From: Chromobotia macracanthus
Lineage: Eukaryota > Chordata > Actinopteri > Cypriniformes > Botiidae
NCBI GenBank assembly: GCA_036877525.1
Contig: JAZGTH010000068.1
Coordinates: forward strand, 3,862,001 to 3,926,000
Reading direction: 5' to 3'
DNA length: 64,000 nt
The position numbers and the translations under genes are program-made. Position 1 is the first letter of the stretch, and each line of letters begins with the position of its first letter. Positions 14,688-29,500 of the stretch are shown here, one piece after another. The notes beneath the pieces are model-generated. The model had not been told where the DNA came from. It saw nothing but the letters and a program-made list of their open reading frames with translations, and made no database searches.

Positions 14688-17600
14688 GCGCGTATGAGTC
14701 AGGAGGTTAGAACAAGTTCAATGCACCAGAAAGCCCTACAGCCAGTTTTAAATAGCTTGATAAAGTGTAAAGACAGTATCTGTATTAGCCTTATAAAGTC
14801 AAAAGCCATGGGTTTCCTTCTCTTAAAGGAACATGTCCAAACAGTATAAATTCTGGTTGACTGGTTTTAAAGCTCTTTTAGACACCTGCATTTAAACATG
14901 TCATGTCCATTTACAATGAAGGGGCATGTCCCTGCTGAAAACTAGCTTTAGTCAGTCTAAGATAGTTTGCTGGTCTATAGACTAGTTTACTGTAAATGAA
15001 AAAGATATTTGTGACAAGCTCAACTAGGACTAAGGTTTCCATACACTTAGCATACAACCTCTAGATCAATAGCACAAGTATGGGTTCACTTTTAAAATAC
15101 TGCATCCTCAGCTTACTAATTTAAAAGTTTTCCTGTCGGATGACACATGCAAATAAATCTATGCTTTCAATTACACTTCAAAAAGCTGGAGCCAATTAAA
15201 GAACACAATGACTTCACAATTGCTTGCCAGCAAAAATCAATTAATTATTTTGGTTAGAACTGCTGCAGGGATGTTGCACAACTAACTGTAAATTACTTCC
15301 CCTGTGACCCTCAGGAATAAAGAAAAGAATATGCAGTTTGCGCTCCTTCACGCTTCAATCAAAACGGCATGTTCGAGGGAAATTTCTAATCCTTTTGCTT
15401 AAAAATACGTGCTTATAAAAAGATGCATCAAGGTGCATCAGATGTGCAATTTTACCAAAGAACCGAAGTATAAATGAGAAATCTTTATTTGCGTCCAAAC
15501 AAGGTGGGACAGTATTCAGTTCACAGTGAAAAACAAATGCCACCACAATGTGACAAATTCACAGCCAATCAGCACATTTATAATATTTAATGCAAAGCTA
15601 TATGAGGGAAAGGATTTTTAGACCAATGGGATTTCACTGTGGACGGGGCTAACCAGTGGCTGCAGCCAACGGTCGAGCAACAACATTGAACTGCTTTCAA
15701 AACACCCCATTAGGATTTATCACGTGTCATGCTTGTGTAGAAGGTTGATTCTTTTCAGCTGAATTTGTTTTATATTATGCACTATTAAAACTATTACAAA
15801 ATATCTATATATCAACATAGTTTGTCTCTCCACTCATATTTGCTTTATGCCAAAAGAAAGCCAGTCCTTGCACGAAAAGAATCATAAACGTTCGACTTGC
15901 AAATCACAATCTGAATTAGGTTCTATTTAATATCTCCCCACTGAGTAAATGAGTTATTAACTCAGAATTACAGCTCTGATACCCCCCAGCTGATTCTGCC
16001 TAATCATAATTTTTATTCAAAGAGCATTACTGGTCTTACTGCCTGCCTTTTTAAATGGAAGTCTTGGGTACTTGTCTTGAAAAAATCATTATGGGCATAT
16101 GAAAAAGATTTCATTCTGACCAGCTGAAATCTTAACCTGACATCTTATTTTTATGCAAGATAAACTGTAAAAGGTCAACAATTCACCCATAGAATTTATT
16201 TAATTCATATTAATTCACGCAGCTATTGTGCTGGTACTACCTACTGCTGTCATTTCTACTCCTGAAAGCAAAAGCTAAACAGATGGCTGGGGACACACCG
16301 GGAAGCTCTTTCAGATTCTGTTTTAGTTTAGGTAAATCAAGTCTAAGAAACAGTTTTAGACTCATATTTCTTCCAGGCAATTACTGTGGTAGTACCACGG
16401 TACAATGATGGTATCAGCTGGTAATACCACAGTTCTAAAACACACAACACAATGCCGAATGGCCACTTTTACCTACATGGTACTCCATAGTACTCAAATA
16501 ATACTATGATATTACCATGCTACACATCCATAAAGCATGATATTACCATGGCGCATGCTAAACAATGGCATTTCCATGACAAATATAAAAAAAACATGGT
16601 ATGAGATTAATCATGGTAATTTGTTATACACCTATGTGATGGCACAGAATGGTAGCACATTTATAATAACAACAAAATGAAATTACAGTGAAATTATAAA
16701 AACATTGTAATAACATGGCACTTTTTGTTAGTGACAGCTAAATGGGTTTTTGGGCATGCTACCGTGGTATTTGCATAATACCATTGTAGCATGCTGAATA
16801 ATGACAATAACATTGTAATTTTAGTGACAGAACCATAACACTTCCGCAGCCCATATCACCAATTCTGAATGATTGAAAGGTGACACAGAACTGTTTGAGT
16901 GTGTATTGGAGAATGCAAAGTTTGTGAGGCAGGCCGAATTTACCGTGATGAGCAAAACACCCGGTTCAGACGGATACAGACAGCCCTGGCCGTAAATAAC
17001 AGTAAGGGGGCTTTTGGCAAGCCATTAAACACTTCACTCGAAGTCAGAACAAAGTAAACCCAAGCTTCTTATCACATACAATAGGATACAAAAGACAGAG
17101 GCTGTTTGATATAAGACACTGTTGAGGTGACAGACTGCCCTTACTGTGAGATTTCTCTAAGAAATTTACAGGTGTGTGTACAGACATGCATCCTTTTATT
17201 TCATTGTGGATGTAAACAAGGATGTACATCAAATGATTTGCATTAAAATATGGGCCTTATGAGATGAGTTTTACTTCTGAAATGTGACAAACAGGATATT
17301 CAATGGGGAAACATTGGGAGGAACTTTTTATCACCTGGGATTTTATTGGGTTATGAAAAATGGGCTTTTTATAACAGAATGGAGCTAGACCTGAACATGA
17401 ATGAGCAGATTATGTAGGACCAGTCCTCTCCTCAAACACCACAGGGACATGATCTCCTCAGACATCTGACTGGGACCTGGAGGCTGAAGGTCAGTCTTGA
17501 CTTTGAGAGCATCTAGATGTGCTAACACTGTTTTCAGCTGTATCAGTACTCGTTGTTTCATGGTTCAGAGTGACCAGGCAAACTCCAAAGAAGAAAACAA

Positions 17601-20600
17601 CTAAAGAAAACTGCACATAATTAAAGTACATATGGCTTTGAATACAACACTTCAGTCATATGGACTAGCACTTGTGCTAACTATAAAGTATCATAGTATG
17701 GAAGAGAGCTGTGTGAACATTCTTCCAATACATTTTTCATTTTTGCTTTTGTGCTCCAGGGAAAACATAACAGCATATGATTTTATAATGACACAGTAAA
17801 TAAGGACAGAACTGTCACATTTGGGTGAATCTATTCCTCTTTCTTACAGCCCTGCCATGAATAAGCAGCACACAATAAGACCACCATGACCTCACAACCA
17901 GAATCTTTTCTTTTGTTTTTCTTTTCATTTATATACACAAACCATTCTTTGATCAGAACGCATGTGTGTGTTTGGATGGTACAGTGCATGTGTGTGATAG
18001 TAGCCCCGAGTGAAAGGCTGTGTCATATTTTATTTATGATGCACTATTGATGCAGGAGGCTGCAGTGAAGCCCGTGTAGGCAATGTTCTGGCCCCTGAGT
18101 GCTGATCAAGGACGGGCCCCTGTGCCAAATCCGAGCTGTTTCTGGAAGAAATGCAGAGCTGACCCTGTATCAGTGTTAAAGAGCTCTGTCGCTTGCCCTA
18201 CTAGAAGAGCAGATCATTTTAATAGAGGTTGAGAGAGTGGCTTTGTGGGGTGGGGGGCTAATTGTAGTCAGACTGGGTCTGCTGGGGCTACACACAATGA
18301 GTCCTATATACGGTACATATGTATGTATGTATACACACAAACATACATATGTAGCTTTACAGGGACTGTCCATAAGGGTAATAATTGTTATACTAAATTT
18401 TCTAATTTAATTTGAAAAATTACACCATTTAGTTTGTTTTTTAAGCCATTTGGTTTATGAGGACATTGGAAGTGTCTCCATAAACCATGTTTACCTCGCC
18501 ATGCACACCATTATATGCATTTGTGTCCTCGTAAACTACATATACCGCTATGCCCACACAAACTCATATTCTCATGTATGCTAACTAATTTTCCTTCAGC
18601 ACTCATTAATTTTTTTGTAATAAAATATTTTGCAATTTTTTATTGCAAATTTACTTTTATAAAGGAATTGGTTTGGTAAAGGAAGTAACGAGCTTTTAGA
18701 TCAATAGGGTTTAAGATCACAAGATACATACAGTGCACATTCTCTTAGTTTTCTTCTCTGCGTTTGAAACAACCACAGAGCTTTTATCCTGTTGTGTGTA
18801 TGTATATGTGTAGTCGATGCTAACATTAAGCAATGCACATGAAGTGAGTGCCTATTGTGCTTGTGCATGGTCTGTTCTACAATCTTATCTACACCTATGT
18901 TTGCCTGCTCTGTATGTGGCGTACTCATTCGATATTCTGTACATCAATGTCTCCGATTGTTCGATCTGTGGGTGTGGGTGGGTGTATGAAGTGGGATTTG
19001 CTCGCCTAAATCAGAGCTGGATTTCTTGTATGCGCTTGGCATGCAGTGTATAGGGTCTGCCATTGTTGTGTCCATAAACATATCTTCCATGAGCTTTCCT
19101 GATTGCTTTCTAGTGACAAATCCCCAAATGAGGGAGACAAGGGCTCTGAGCATTTACATGATTCAAAAAGAAGGTCTTCTTTGCATTATGCATATATATG
19201 AGTCTATATTCCAACCTATTTTACACTCTCACACCTCCCTGTGTTTTTAAACCCTGTGAAATGAAAATTACTTTTAAATTTAGTAAGCTTGTGGCTTTTA
19301 GAATTATAGATTTGATCTATATGCTAACATTCACCTAAACATTGACTAAACATTGACTATATTGTTGACAGCATATGTTGGATTTTTGTCCTATCAAAAA
19401 CTCTTCAATGTCCTTCCCCAACACCACGTGCAGCCGACTACCAAGGAGCAAGTCATAGTTCTAGCTGTAACTAATTTATGGCATTTTAAACATTGCCCGT
19501 TGACACTGCTCTACATCTTTACCTCCACTTTTGGCATGTGTGCCTGCATGAAGGGTTAACTGTGAAAAAAAAATTGATGCCTAGGCTCCTACACTGTGGC
19601 AGATTTTAGTATTTCCCTCATGACTGTCTTGTTTTGTATTCACTCCTTGTTATTTGAACCGCTCTGTTCCATCTGCACGGGGCTTCTGAAACACACCAAT
19701 GGGTTTTATATGTGTATGTGTGGCGGGGATCTTTTTTGCACCTGGTACTCATGTACTAAAATCATGCTAGTGTTGAAATACACATGAGTATTGCGATGGA
19801 GGGCAGGTGGCTCCAGCGACGCTTCAACGCTGACTGCCCTGACTGAATTTTAATAGGTGAATAATGGAGTTTCTTCTGGAGTGAGTGGATAAGCATACAG
19901 TGGATTACTTTCAAGCCCTTTCTGCAGACCTATTACCTCAAAAAGTCTTACTGTGAAAGTGTGAATGTGCACTTTTTAGCCAGCCTCTTAAAAGATCATG
20001 CGGCTGAGAAACAATGTGAAGATGATGAGCTTTATTCTCAGAATACGAGAAGGTCAGGAGGAATTCTTATAAAGTGGTGCTGCAGGTTTTCTATGCAGTG
20101 CTGTTACCTCCTCATAGTCTGTATGTAGTATCTATGGCTGGAAGGTATTGTAAATATTATACATGCCCTGCAATGTAATATAACAGTAAAGATTGGGCAT
20201 TCATAATCCTATTCAAATTCCCCATGAAAACTGGCCCAGAAGGAAGATTTTTGATATTTTTGATTTAGCACAGATTTTGGCAAAATTGGTATCGTAAAAT
20301 CTAAATTTGCAATAGTAAAATACTATACTCTTCTTTATCACATACGCCAAAGGATTTAGTAAGTGAAGATGCAAAAAGTAGGAGATGCAGAACTTTGTGA
20401 ATGACCTCCTCAAAAAGCAGCAAGCGTGAATTCCGCACTGGCCCGGTGAAGTCAGAGTGATTTCATTTTTTATGTAAATGCAGAGTTTCTGATAAATCTA
20501 GAAGTTTGTACTAGTGTTTATACTAGACGTTTGTACTAGTGTTTAGGAGAAACCTCTTACCATTGAGAGTGGAATGATGGCTTGGATGTCCTTCTGCACA

Positions 20601-23462
20601 ACCGTCAGTTCTGTTACCACCTTCTCTGCATCTGGGACTGGATTCTGACCCCGGTAATCAATGTTCCAGTTGATTCTTCTGGTGACTGATTGGCTGGTGA
20701 AGTTCTCCATCTCAAAGTCTAGCTGCATGATTTCGATGCTGGCAGCCATGTCCCTGAATTAAATATAACAAGATCAATCAGAAACGAGCGAGTGATCAAT
20801 TATATTGCTGTTATAAATAAAAAACACATCAGGACCGACCACCAAATGCCATTAGATTAATTTTAGAGGAGCCTGATTAGGGTCAGACTTGTTTTCATAC
20901 ATTAAATGGTTTAATGTGCTGGCTGCACCGCAAACAGATGTTCTGTCATGTATAGTGTTAGGTATTATATAGTGAAACAATTAGAGGAGTGGAAACATGC
21001 ATCTGTTCTATGGACTGGATTGCAATGACTAAAAATGGATCATATGTAAAGAATTATATAGGAATTGCAAACCTGGTAAACAAGTGTATGTCTACAGCAG
21101 TTAAGTACACAAATACTGTAAGTGTTGGGCTAGTCAGGATGCTGAAATAAACAGTGCACTAATGTAGTGAATAGTAGTTCAAATACAGTGGAAAATTGAA
21201 AAAACTTGGCCTTATAAAAACACTGAGCACAACAGTTGAACAACACAATGGCTTTAAATTAGTGACATGGAGAAGGACTATAACAATGCCTGGCAGTCTC
21301 TTCAAGGCTTTTGCAGGAAACCTCTTTAATGGATAGTGACAGTCTAAATGAGCTCTGTCTGTTGGGCTCATGCTCACTCATCATGGATTATTTCCTTTAT
21401 CTGAGACTCCTGTTCTACAGGTAACTGAAGATAGCAGCTGATAGTCATGCTGAGGAGAGTTTTTTGTTGCATGGTTATTAAAATGTTGTCTTCTGGGAAT
21501 AAGTGTTGGGTCATGGCTAGAGATGCAATATCTTCCTCTGGTGGGAAGTATGAAAATCTAAATTCCCTTTAGAGGGAAACTTAATGCTGCTTCAGGAAAC
21601 TGATGCTATGAAGTGAAGGGTTTAAATGTGCAATCACGTCAATGTGTGACCAAGTTCAGGGTCATGTGAGATAATGATGGGCGCCACGTAGACATTAAAT
21701 GGCGCTTGCAACATACGCTTGTCACACTGTGTCTGTGTGTTTACACATCTTAAAGAACAGTAATAAAAAAAAAAAGAAAAGAAAAATGAGAGTAAAGAAA
21801 AAGACCCGGGTGTGTCTAAAGTGTTTTCCCCCATGGTGTCAGCTTCCTGATACAACGTCCTATTTACATTGTACTGGTATATGGATCATATGTCATAAAC
21901 TCAGAGTTCAATTCTGAAAAAAAAAATTCAATTCATTTTTACATCCAGTTTCTTGTTTCAAATGGGGGTTTTGTGTATGAAGGGGTCCACCCAAAAAAAA
22001 AAACAATCAGCATCCAGAACTGGAACTATTTTTATTACACAATGAAACATAAAGTGTTTAAACCTGTAAAAAGTGTTAAGGAGATGCAGTTGTGTGACTT
22101 AACTAATTGTTTCTTAACTAATTTGTGATTCGAAATCAAAGAGGCCCCTTCAAGTTACAGGGCCAATTAGCAGCGAGCGTCACACTAAAACTTTAATTAC
22201 TTTCCTTTTGTTTGGGAGGAAATATCTGAAAGAAAATGGGAATCAATCTCTATCAAATGTGTTTACTTTCCTTGCTGTCCATTCATTGGATGCTGCATTA
22301 ACAAAGTTAATATTGCCTTAATTATCTAGCTGTTGCTAAGAATTGATTGTCCTGCACAATAGGAGAGAGGCCAGGGAAGAGTCCTGTCAATAATCAGCCA
22401 TTAGACTTTGCCAGTGCAAGTTCCAGCTATCAAAACAGCCTGTATTTAGAGTAATTTTGGGCTTGCTTAACTCTGGAGTGCCAGAAAATAAGGAGAGAAC
22501 AAAGAATTGGCACGAGTGCGGAAGCAACTGAATCTCTAATGGAAAATACACTAATGGAATGATGAGGCCGTCTTAAATTGACAAACAATGCTGGCATTGC
22601 TTCCAAGCAGAGCCGTAAACCACATCTGCAGTGTTAGAAAAGACAGACGGTGAAAGAATATAGGCGGAGGATTGGCCAGACATTTAAAAAAACCAGCAAG
22701 GATAAGACAGTAGCTTCCATTTAAGGATAAACAATCTGGGCAAAAGGAACATTTATGAAAGAAAAAAATGGCTGGCATGGCATGACTTGCTAAAAGATAG
22801 AGTCGGTTATGTAACTAAACTATATGTAACTATGTTTTGTCAGGAACTCTGTTTTAAACCTTTTTTGCATATTTTTGTCCCGCTGTTGGGGTAAGTTGCC
22901 ACAAAAGATCGATGTGTGTTCAGTTAATACTATTATTCTGTTCTATTATTCTGTTCAATAATGGTTTAAATGTTCAATAGCTTTGGTTTAGCTGTGTTTG
23001 TTTGTTAAAAAATAAACCTACCCAGACCAGATTTAGATGTTGCCTGGATTGAAAAAGTCTGACAACCAGCCCTGGTTTCCTCCATTTTCAAAAACAAATC
23101 AATTGTCTTAAAACTTGCAAAAAAATGTGTTAGTTTTAAAGAGGTTTAAACTCCCTTAAACTCACAAGTAACACCCTGCATAGTCTGGTGTCATGTCCAT
23201 GTGTCAGATGCTAGTACAACATGCTGCACACAAATACATTTTTATGGCAAAACTTTCAAACTGAAAGCTCAATGTAAAAGGAGCATTAATGATACCTATA
23301 AATGCCAATAAATGTGGATGGTAAGAAAAAGGGAAAGAATATAATGTATAGATGTTGTAAAAAACACATTTATGGTGACCAAATAGCAGCATTTTACCCA
23401 GTAATTATGTTAATCACAGAACTGTACTTTAAGAGCTAGTTTAATGCTAGTGTACTATTTAC

Positions 23463-23504
<42 letters not shown>

Positions 23505-26500
23505 ACAAATTGTGTTAAATGTAACATTAAAAAGAGTTTCTTGATAATGAAAATGGCCTGAAATTGTTTAAAGTGCTTTCTTTGTGCGTAATTTTATTTT
23601 TTTTTTTACAAGAAATTGCATCTATCCTACAACTTTTTTAAATGACTGAAATAAAATATTTTGACAGGCCAGAGAACAAAGATACTTCAAGAAACTTTCT
23701 TCTAAATGTTGCAGATAGTCCTTGTTAGACTTTTCATCATTATGTAGATTTTGTTGTTTGTTTTGTACTTACACATAACTGGATGGTTTAAAAGTACACT
23801 GACAAGACGACCCTTAAAGTCCAAGCAAATAAAAACCAGATATGACTACCGCTGTCAGAACACACTCTTTGTCAGGAAAAGCAGACAGTGTTTCTGTGAA
23901 AAGTGCAGTTTTCATGGTTACATGAGGCTGCAGGTGAGTGGCGTGCTCTTTTCACGTGCCTGACAGAATACAAAAGATTGTTTGACAGGATCCACTTTAT
24001 ACAGAGCCAAAAGAAGGACAAAGACTTGGAGGCTTAGAAACAGCATTCATTTAGATGACCTCACTGTTAATCTCTTGTGTTGACCTCCCTGACAAAGAGT
24101 AAATAATACTTAAATAAATCAGACTCCACTGATTATATGATTTATATAATTATATGATAATAGTTTACTAGGATACTACTCATACTCCATTAATTTTTGC
24201 CTGAATGTGTAGCATACAGAAGAGCACAATGCAGGAAATACCATATCCCACAATGCAATGCGCTTGACTTGACCTTCCATTTCTTGTGCAAAAATTCTTT
24301 CTTGACTCATAAATCAAAATCAATATTTTATTAGGTTTATTTTTTATTTTTTAGCATGTTCGCTTATCTAATACAACGCCAATCGATTCCTATAGGACTT
24401 GTGTCTTGTGAGTAAATATGAATCATATTTAATGAGCTGCATCAATAATAAAGGTCTGCAAAGATTTAGCATGAATCATTACATATAAAGTACTAATTAT
24501 ATGACTACAAGCATTTCAGTGATTGTAACCCTCTCAAATGAGAAATTAATTTACCAAAACAAAAGTCTTAACAGATGGTCTTTTGTTTTAGTCAAATGTT
24601 ATTAGGTGTTGGAGGAATTGGATGTGATTGTTTCAGAAGAAAAGCTTCCCTTTTGTTGTTGATCTGAAACAGATTTGCTATTCAAAAATGTTTAGGTCCC
24701 CACTGGCAAGAGAAGCTGTTCCCAGATCAGTGTTCAAGAGCAATGCAGCTGTCTTACCCAGGGATTCCTTTGATCTTGCTGACTTCCATGGTGGCAATCG
24801 AGTGTTTGGCTCCAGACTGCACATCCCATTCCACCTTCCACTGGTTACTCTTGGATTTCGTGCTGAGAAGGTTCACCCCCTTCTTTGCTTTCACCCTGTT
24901 GAAGAAACAGAGGAAAATTTGAGAATTTATAGCCGTGTCCCTATTTATCCAAGATGATTGTCTTTGGAACATCTTTACAAGACTCTATCGTACCTCATTC
25001 AATATCATAAGGATCATATAAATGGCCCAATACCGTAATTCATGTTTCATTTCAAGTGTTTCATAAAGGAAATGGGATTTTTTGTAATATATTATGTGTA
25101 CTGCATTTGCCAAGCTAAACAATACAAAAACACACATACACAAAAGTGTTCAGTATATACAAAGATATTTAGTATGCATTTAACCACATTTAAAAAAGAC
25201 AAAACTATTCCACTTATTTAGGGGTTGATTTACATAATTTGATTTATAGCCTGATATGACTAAAGAGATCTAACATCTAACAAACATACACTTGTTTTAA
25301 TATCTACTAAATTTTATATACTCATCACATATCCCCACTGTCCTATCAAGTTCAAAAACATCAGGCTTCTCTCTGACCTGAAGACACATTTCTGTGATAA
25401 AATCCCTGTGCAACAGCTCCCAAATCTCTCAGAGAATACATAACTTGCAATGTTTCCAAAAGAGTTGATGAGATGAAAGGCTCTTGTTTCTGCGGTAGCA
25501 TACGTCTGCTGGTTAACACATTGAAAAACTGCAACAACACAAGTCATGCCAAATGATGCATGTTCAGATTACTGACTGCTGTCTGAATTCCTGCCCTCTG
25601 ATATTCACCTGGAGCACCATTCACCGTAAACAGCTCTGAGCTCTGAGAGCCATGTCGCTTCAATACCAGAAAGACAGAGGCACAGATATCTTGTGAGCTT
25701 AGACTTCATTAAGTATAGAAACACAGAGAGAAATTCAAGACCACATAAATATCAAGAGGGACTTTTGACAGCAATTAACAGTGTTTTAAAGGAGGTAGCA
25801 TGATAAAAAAGTGTTGATGACACTGATGTTAATGTCAGTCCTGTTGAAAAAACTTGTGGAAAAATTACTTTTTTCATCTCTACAATCTGATTGGATAAGC
25901 CACATTTTATGTAGTTTCCAGTTATTCAATATACACAGTATACACGACTACACAGCAAATTAATTTTATATTATTGTCTATATTATTTAACTTATTAATC
26001 GACTTTAACAAGCTGCTACAATTCATGTAAATGTCAAACAGCCAGTTAGGCTAATTAACTATATTACCTTGTGGAATAATTGTTGTTTTTGAATTATTAT
26101 TAATGAATATATTTACTGAACATTGATTTATATGTTTTATATTGCGGTTGTGTTATTTTGCAACGGTTAAGGGACGTTGTTTGTATTGTACCTTAAACTA
26201 GCTTATTCTTTATTTTAGGCCCTTTAACTTAGCTTTCCTCTTTTATAAGATAGCTGTTCTATGGCTCTTTAAGAATCACATTAGATGAATCATATTAAAT
26301 GGTCGACCAAAGACTTCAAACATGACGAAACATTCATTGATAGCACAATCTGTCTGCGGGATTAACCTCAAACAGGTTACCCTCAAAAATTCATCTCCTT
26401 TCTCTTTGAACTGCTGCTTCCAATTGCACTTCTCTGATAAAGGCAGGCCCTGCTTTGAGGAGTGGACCATGACCAATAGCAGGGGCTTCAGTCACCCATT

Positions 26501-29500
26501 TCAACAATTCCCTCAACAGAGTCTTATCTCAGCCCCTCAGCACCTCCATCAAACACAGTCCCGCTGATCACAGGCTCCACTCCACTTTCATTTAAACGGG
26601 ATTTAATATATAAATATTAAATATCAGCAGTAATCAGGTCTGACAGCAAAGGCCACAGAATCTTCAAATCCAATACAAGCTTTTAGATTGAGAGATCATT
26701 GCAGATTTTTGATGTAGCGCTTCACGTTATGAAGGGTAAAGCCGGGGAGGCAGAAAATGACTGGCAGGCCTCGGCGATTTGGTTGATGACGGCAAGTACC
26801 ATGTAACAATTATATTATTACATTTATTAAGCATGGCACTGAATTACTTTATCTTAAAAGCCTCACGGAGTTCACATTAATTAACAGTAATCCACGCTCA
26901 GTGGTCAGATTTAGAAAATGTTCTTAAGGCCATCTGCTAGTACAGGAGAAATTTTTGACAAATTAGACAAATATTCACGTTAAAACCATCAAATCACGAA
27001 CAAACACACTTAACACTTCAGTTCCTTACTTAAAGTGTTAACATAATGTCACACCATAATGTTCTCACAACATAATGTTGTCACAATAGTCAGCATTTGT
27101 GGCTACAGTTTTATTTGCCACAATGTATTAAAAAGCTCAACAATATTTATACTTTACAAGTTACTTCTATTAAACCCAAATATTAAAATTAGTTTAAGGT
27201 TTCTTTAGGCATTCTAATAATGAAGCACATTTGTGTAATTTATAGCAAATTATTATTTCACAGACCCCCTGTCTGTGAATTGCAGACCACCAGTTTGAGA
27301 ACCCCTGATGTACACTTGAAGCGATACACCCTAACAAGTGAGAATACGCTTGGTGACGCTCACTTTCAAACAGATTCACTGTATAATAGCCTGAACATGT
27401 ACAATAACAGTTAAGTGTATAGTATTTAAGAGGCTTTCCTAATGTTTGGACCCATGAATTTCCATAACATTCCCACAACATTATCAGTCATCTCTGGTAA
27501 ATGGACAGAGATTCAGACCTGGTTGCTAATGAATCATTTATACTGATCAGCGAATCAGTTTGACCAATTCATTAAAAAGAACAAACTCAGAAGAATGATT
27601 TGCTCACAAATTGGACATATCCATAACCTTTGAGCAGCACAAAACAAGATCAATACCCAACCAATGAAATATTTAAGCACAAAGCATAAGATTCACTATA
27701 GATGTTTCCATGCAGGCTTCAGTTGCAAATTGTAAGATGTGTTAATTAAAAATTCCATGTTTTTCCATATTTTCATGTTTTCCATAACCAATTAAATTAA
27801 AACTAGGATTTACTGTAAGATTCAATATCTGAAATAATGACGATACACCAAACTGGCCTATAGAAACAGAGTAAGCATGAGCAGTGATGAATAACAGTAG
27901 CCTTCACTGCAGTCTCTTACCATAAAAATTACTATAAAAAACACAAACAAACACGATGAGAAATGTCAGCAGATGCATGTCTTTTAGGCATCCGGCTCTC
28001 TCTCTCTCCCTTTCTTTCTCTCCTTCTTCCTCTCTCTCTGCATTACTGAAAAAACTGTCCTTCTCTTCGACATCTAAATCGGGCCAGAAAACATTTTCTT
28101 TCCCCACCCATTTGTAGAACCAGGGCTTTCCATTAGTCGCACTGCACAAAGGGCCACTTTACATAAATAAATGATTGATGCGCTTTTGCAGTCACAATAT
28201 AGAGAAGTCACAACATGCAAAGATGAGTGTTTCGTTATTTGTCACTGAAACGTGTGTTTCTTTAAACATTAAAAGGACACATGTAAATAAGTCCTCTGTG
28301 TCCACACAGGCAATCATTTCTTGAAAGGTCCAGCTTTTATTTAAGCATCTTTCTTAAGCATTAGGATTAAGGTGACTTGCTTTTCTCATTACTTGTTATC
28401 GGTGTTCAGCTACATTAAAACCAATACTGAGTAATAGCTGGTTACCATTCATTTTCATTGTATGGATAAAGCAGCAGCATCAACATTTTACAAAACTTCT
28501 ACTATTTGTTTTCTATGATACTGTTAAAATCTTACAGGTTTGGATTAATTATTTGAGTTGTGATCAATGTCTCACGGTGTGCCCCGATTTGTTCAAACTT
28601 TGGTCCTTAAATGTATCTAATTTAAAATGCTGCAATTCGCATTATCTTTATAGCTGTTGCTTTACCCAGCAATTACTGATACTATTCTGGCAATTGTGTC
28701 TAATCCTTAATTTCTTCCAAGGAATTTAAAAGATACTTCTTAGACAAAATTGATACTTCACTGAAACATGAGACACAGAGAATTCAATAAGAAGGTCTCC
28801 AGAGCAGAGAAAGAGCAGCCTCTAAACAATGAAATGTTCCTTTGGGCTGAATCATTCTCTGTGCATGATCGTTTCATTCAATTGACGGGGAAGCATCCGC
28901 ACAGACAGATGTTTACTGCACAAATCAGAACACTATGATCTGTCACTATTCAGAACACTGTGATACTGAGCGCAAGAAGACAGTTAGAGAGAGGCAGGCA
29001 GACAGCGACAGAAAGAGGCCCACCGGCACTGAGTGGAAGAGAATTATAGTCTTTCTCTGTCGCTTTTGAAGAAGATTTGGAATGAAGACAGCAGGGGCTG
29101 AACCTGATGGGGAGGATTTGCACAAATATGATCATTTATCAAAGGAGGAAAGGCAAATATTCAGAAGAAAAGATCCGCCATTTAACTTAACGACACAAGG
29201 GCATTCAGAGCGAGACCATGTCAAGTCCATCTATTTGATTTCCACCATAGCAAATACAAAAGCAGGGCAATCTGAAAATGCTACATCTGCCAAAAGATAT
29301 ATAGATATTTTATAGTCCAATATTCCAATACTATAATGCGAGTAAAATATTTATTTTCATCATTGTAGTATTTAAGTTAAAATTATACTAAAATTAATTC
29401 AGACGTGTGCAAATGATTCTTTTTGCTAGATTTTAGGGGGAAATGTGCTTTATTGTCATGAAAACAGACTGTAATGATCTAAAAACAGGTTCATTTTGCA

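Larger units (their letters stand above)
14638..20560 (-). other. tmem132e: Intron 4 of tmem132e
   Basis: The intron is 5,923 bp. It begins, reading towards exon 5, with the GA microsatellite at 14649-14688. It also holds an AGCTTTAGTC/CTGGTCTA-type repeat near 14925-15000, palindromic ACCATGGT-type repeats (16380-16805) and one copy of a three-copy interspersed family (18330-18545). No exon is seen. Confidence 0.85.
20754..24757 (-). other. tmem132e: Intron 3 of tmem132e
   Basis: The intron is 4,004 bp. It contains a TA microsatellite at 23468-23501 and a fragment that looks like a MITE family at about 24185-24380. A complex, unique-looking block rich in TTAATTA-type words lies at about 22140-22560. 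No exon is seen. Confidence 0.85.

Noticed and set aside
18314..18353. Inverted repeat TACATATGTATGT with its complement 14 bp away
   Set aside because: It is low-complexity ACATATGTAT sequence at the edge of repeat copy A and is probably chance slippage.
24628..24957. A 109-codon plus-strand frame over exon 3
   Set aside because: Antisense shadow of exon 3 with no recognisable protein.
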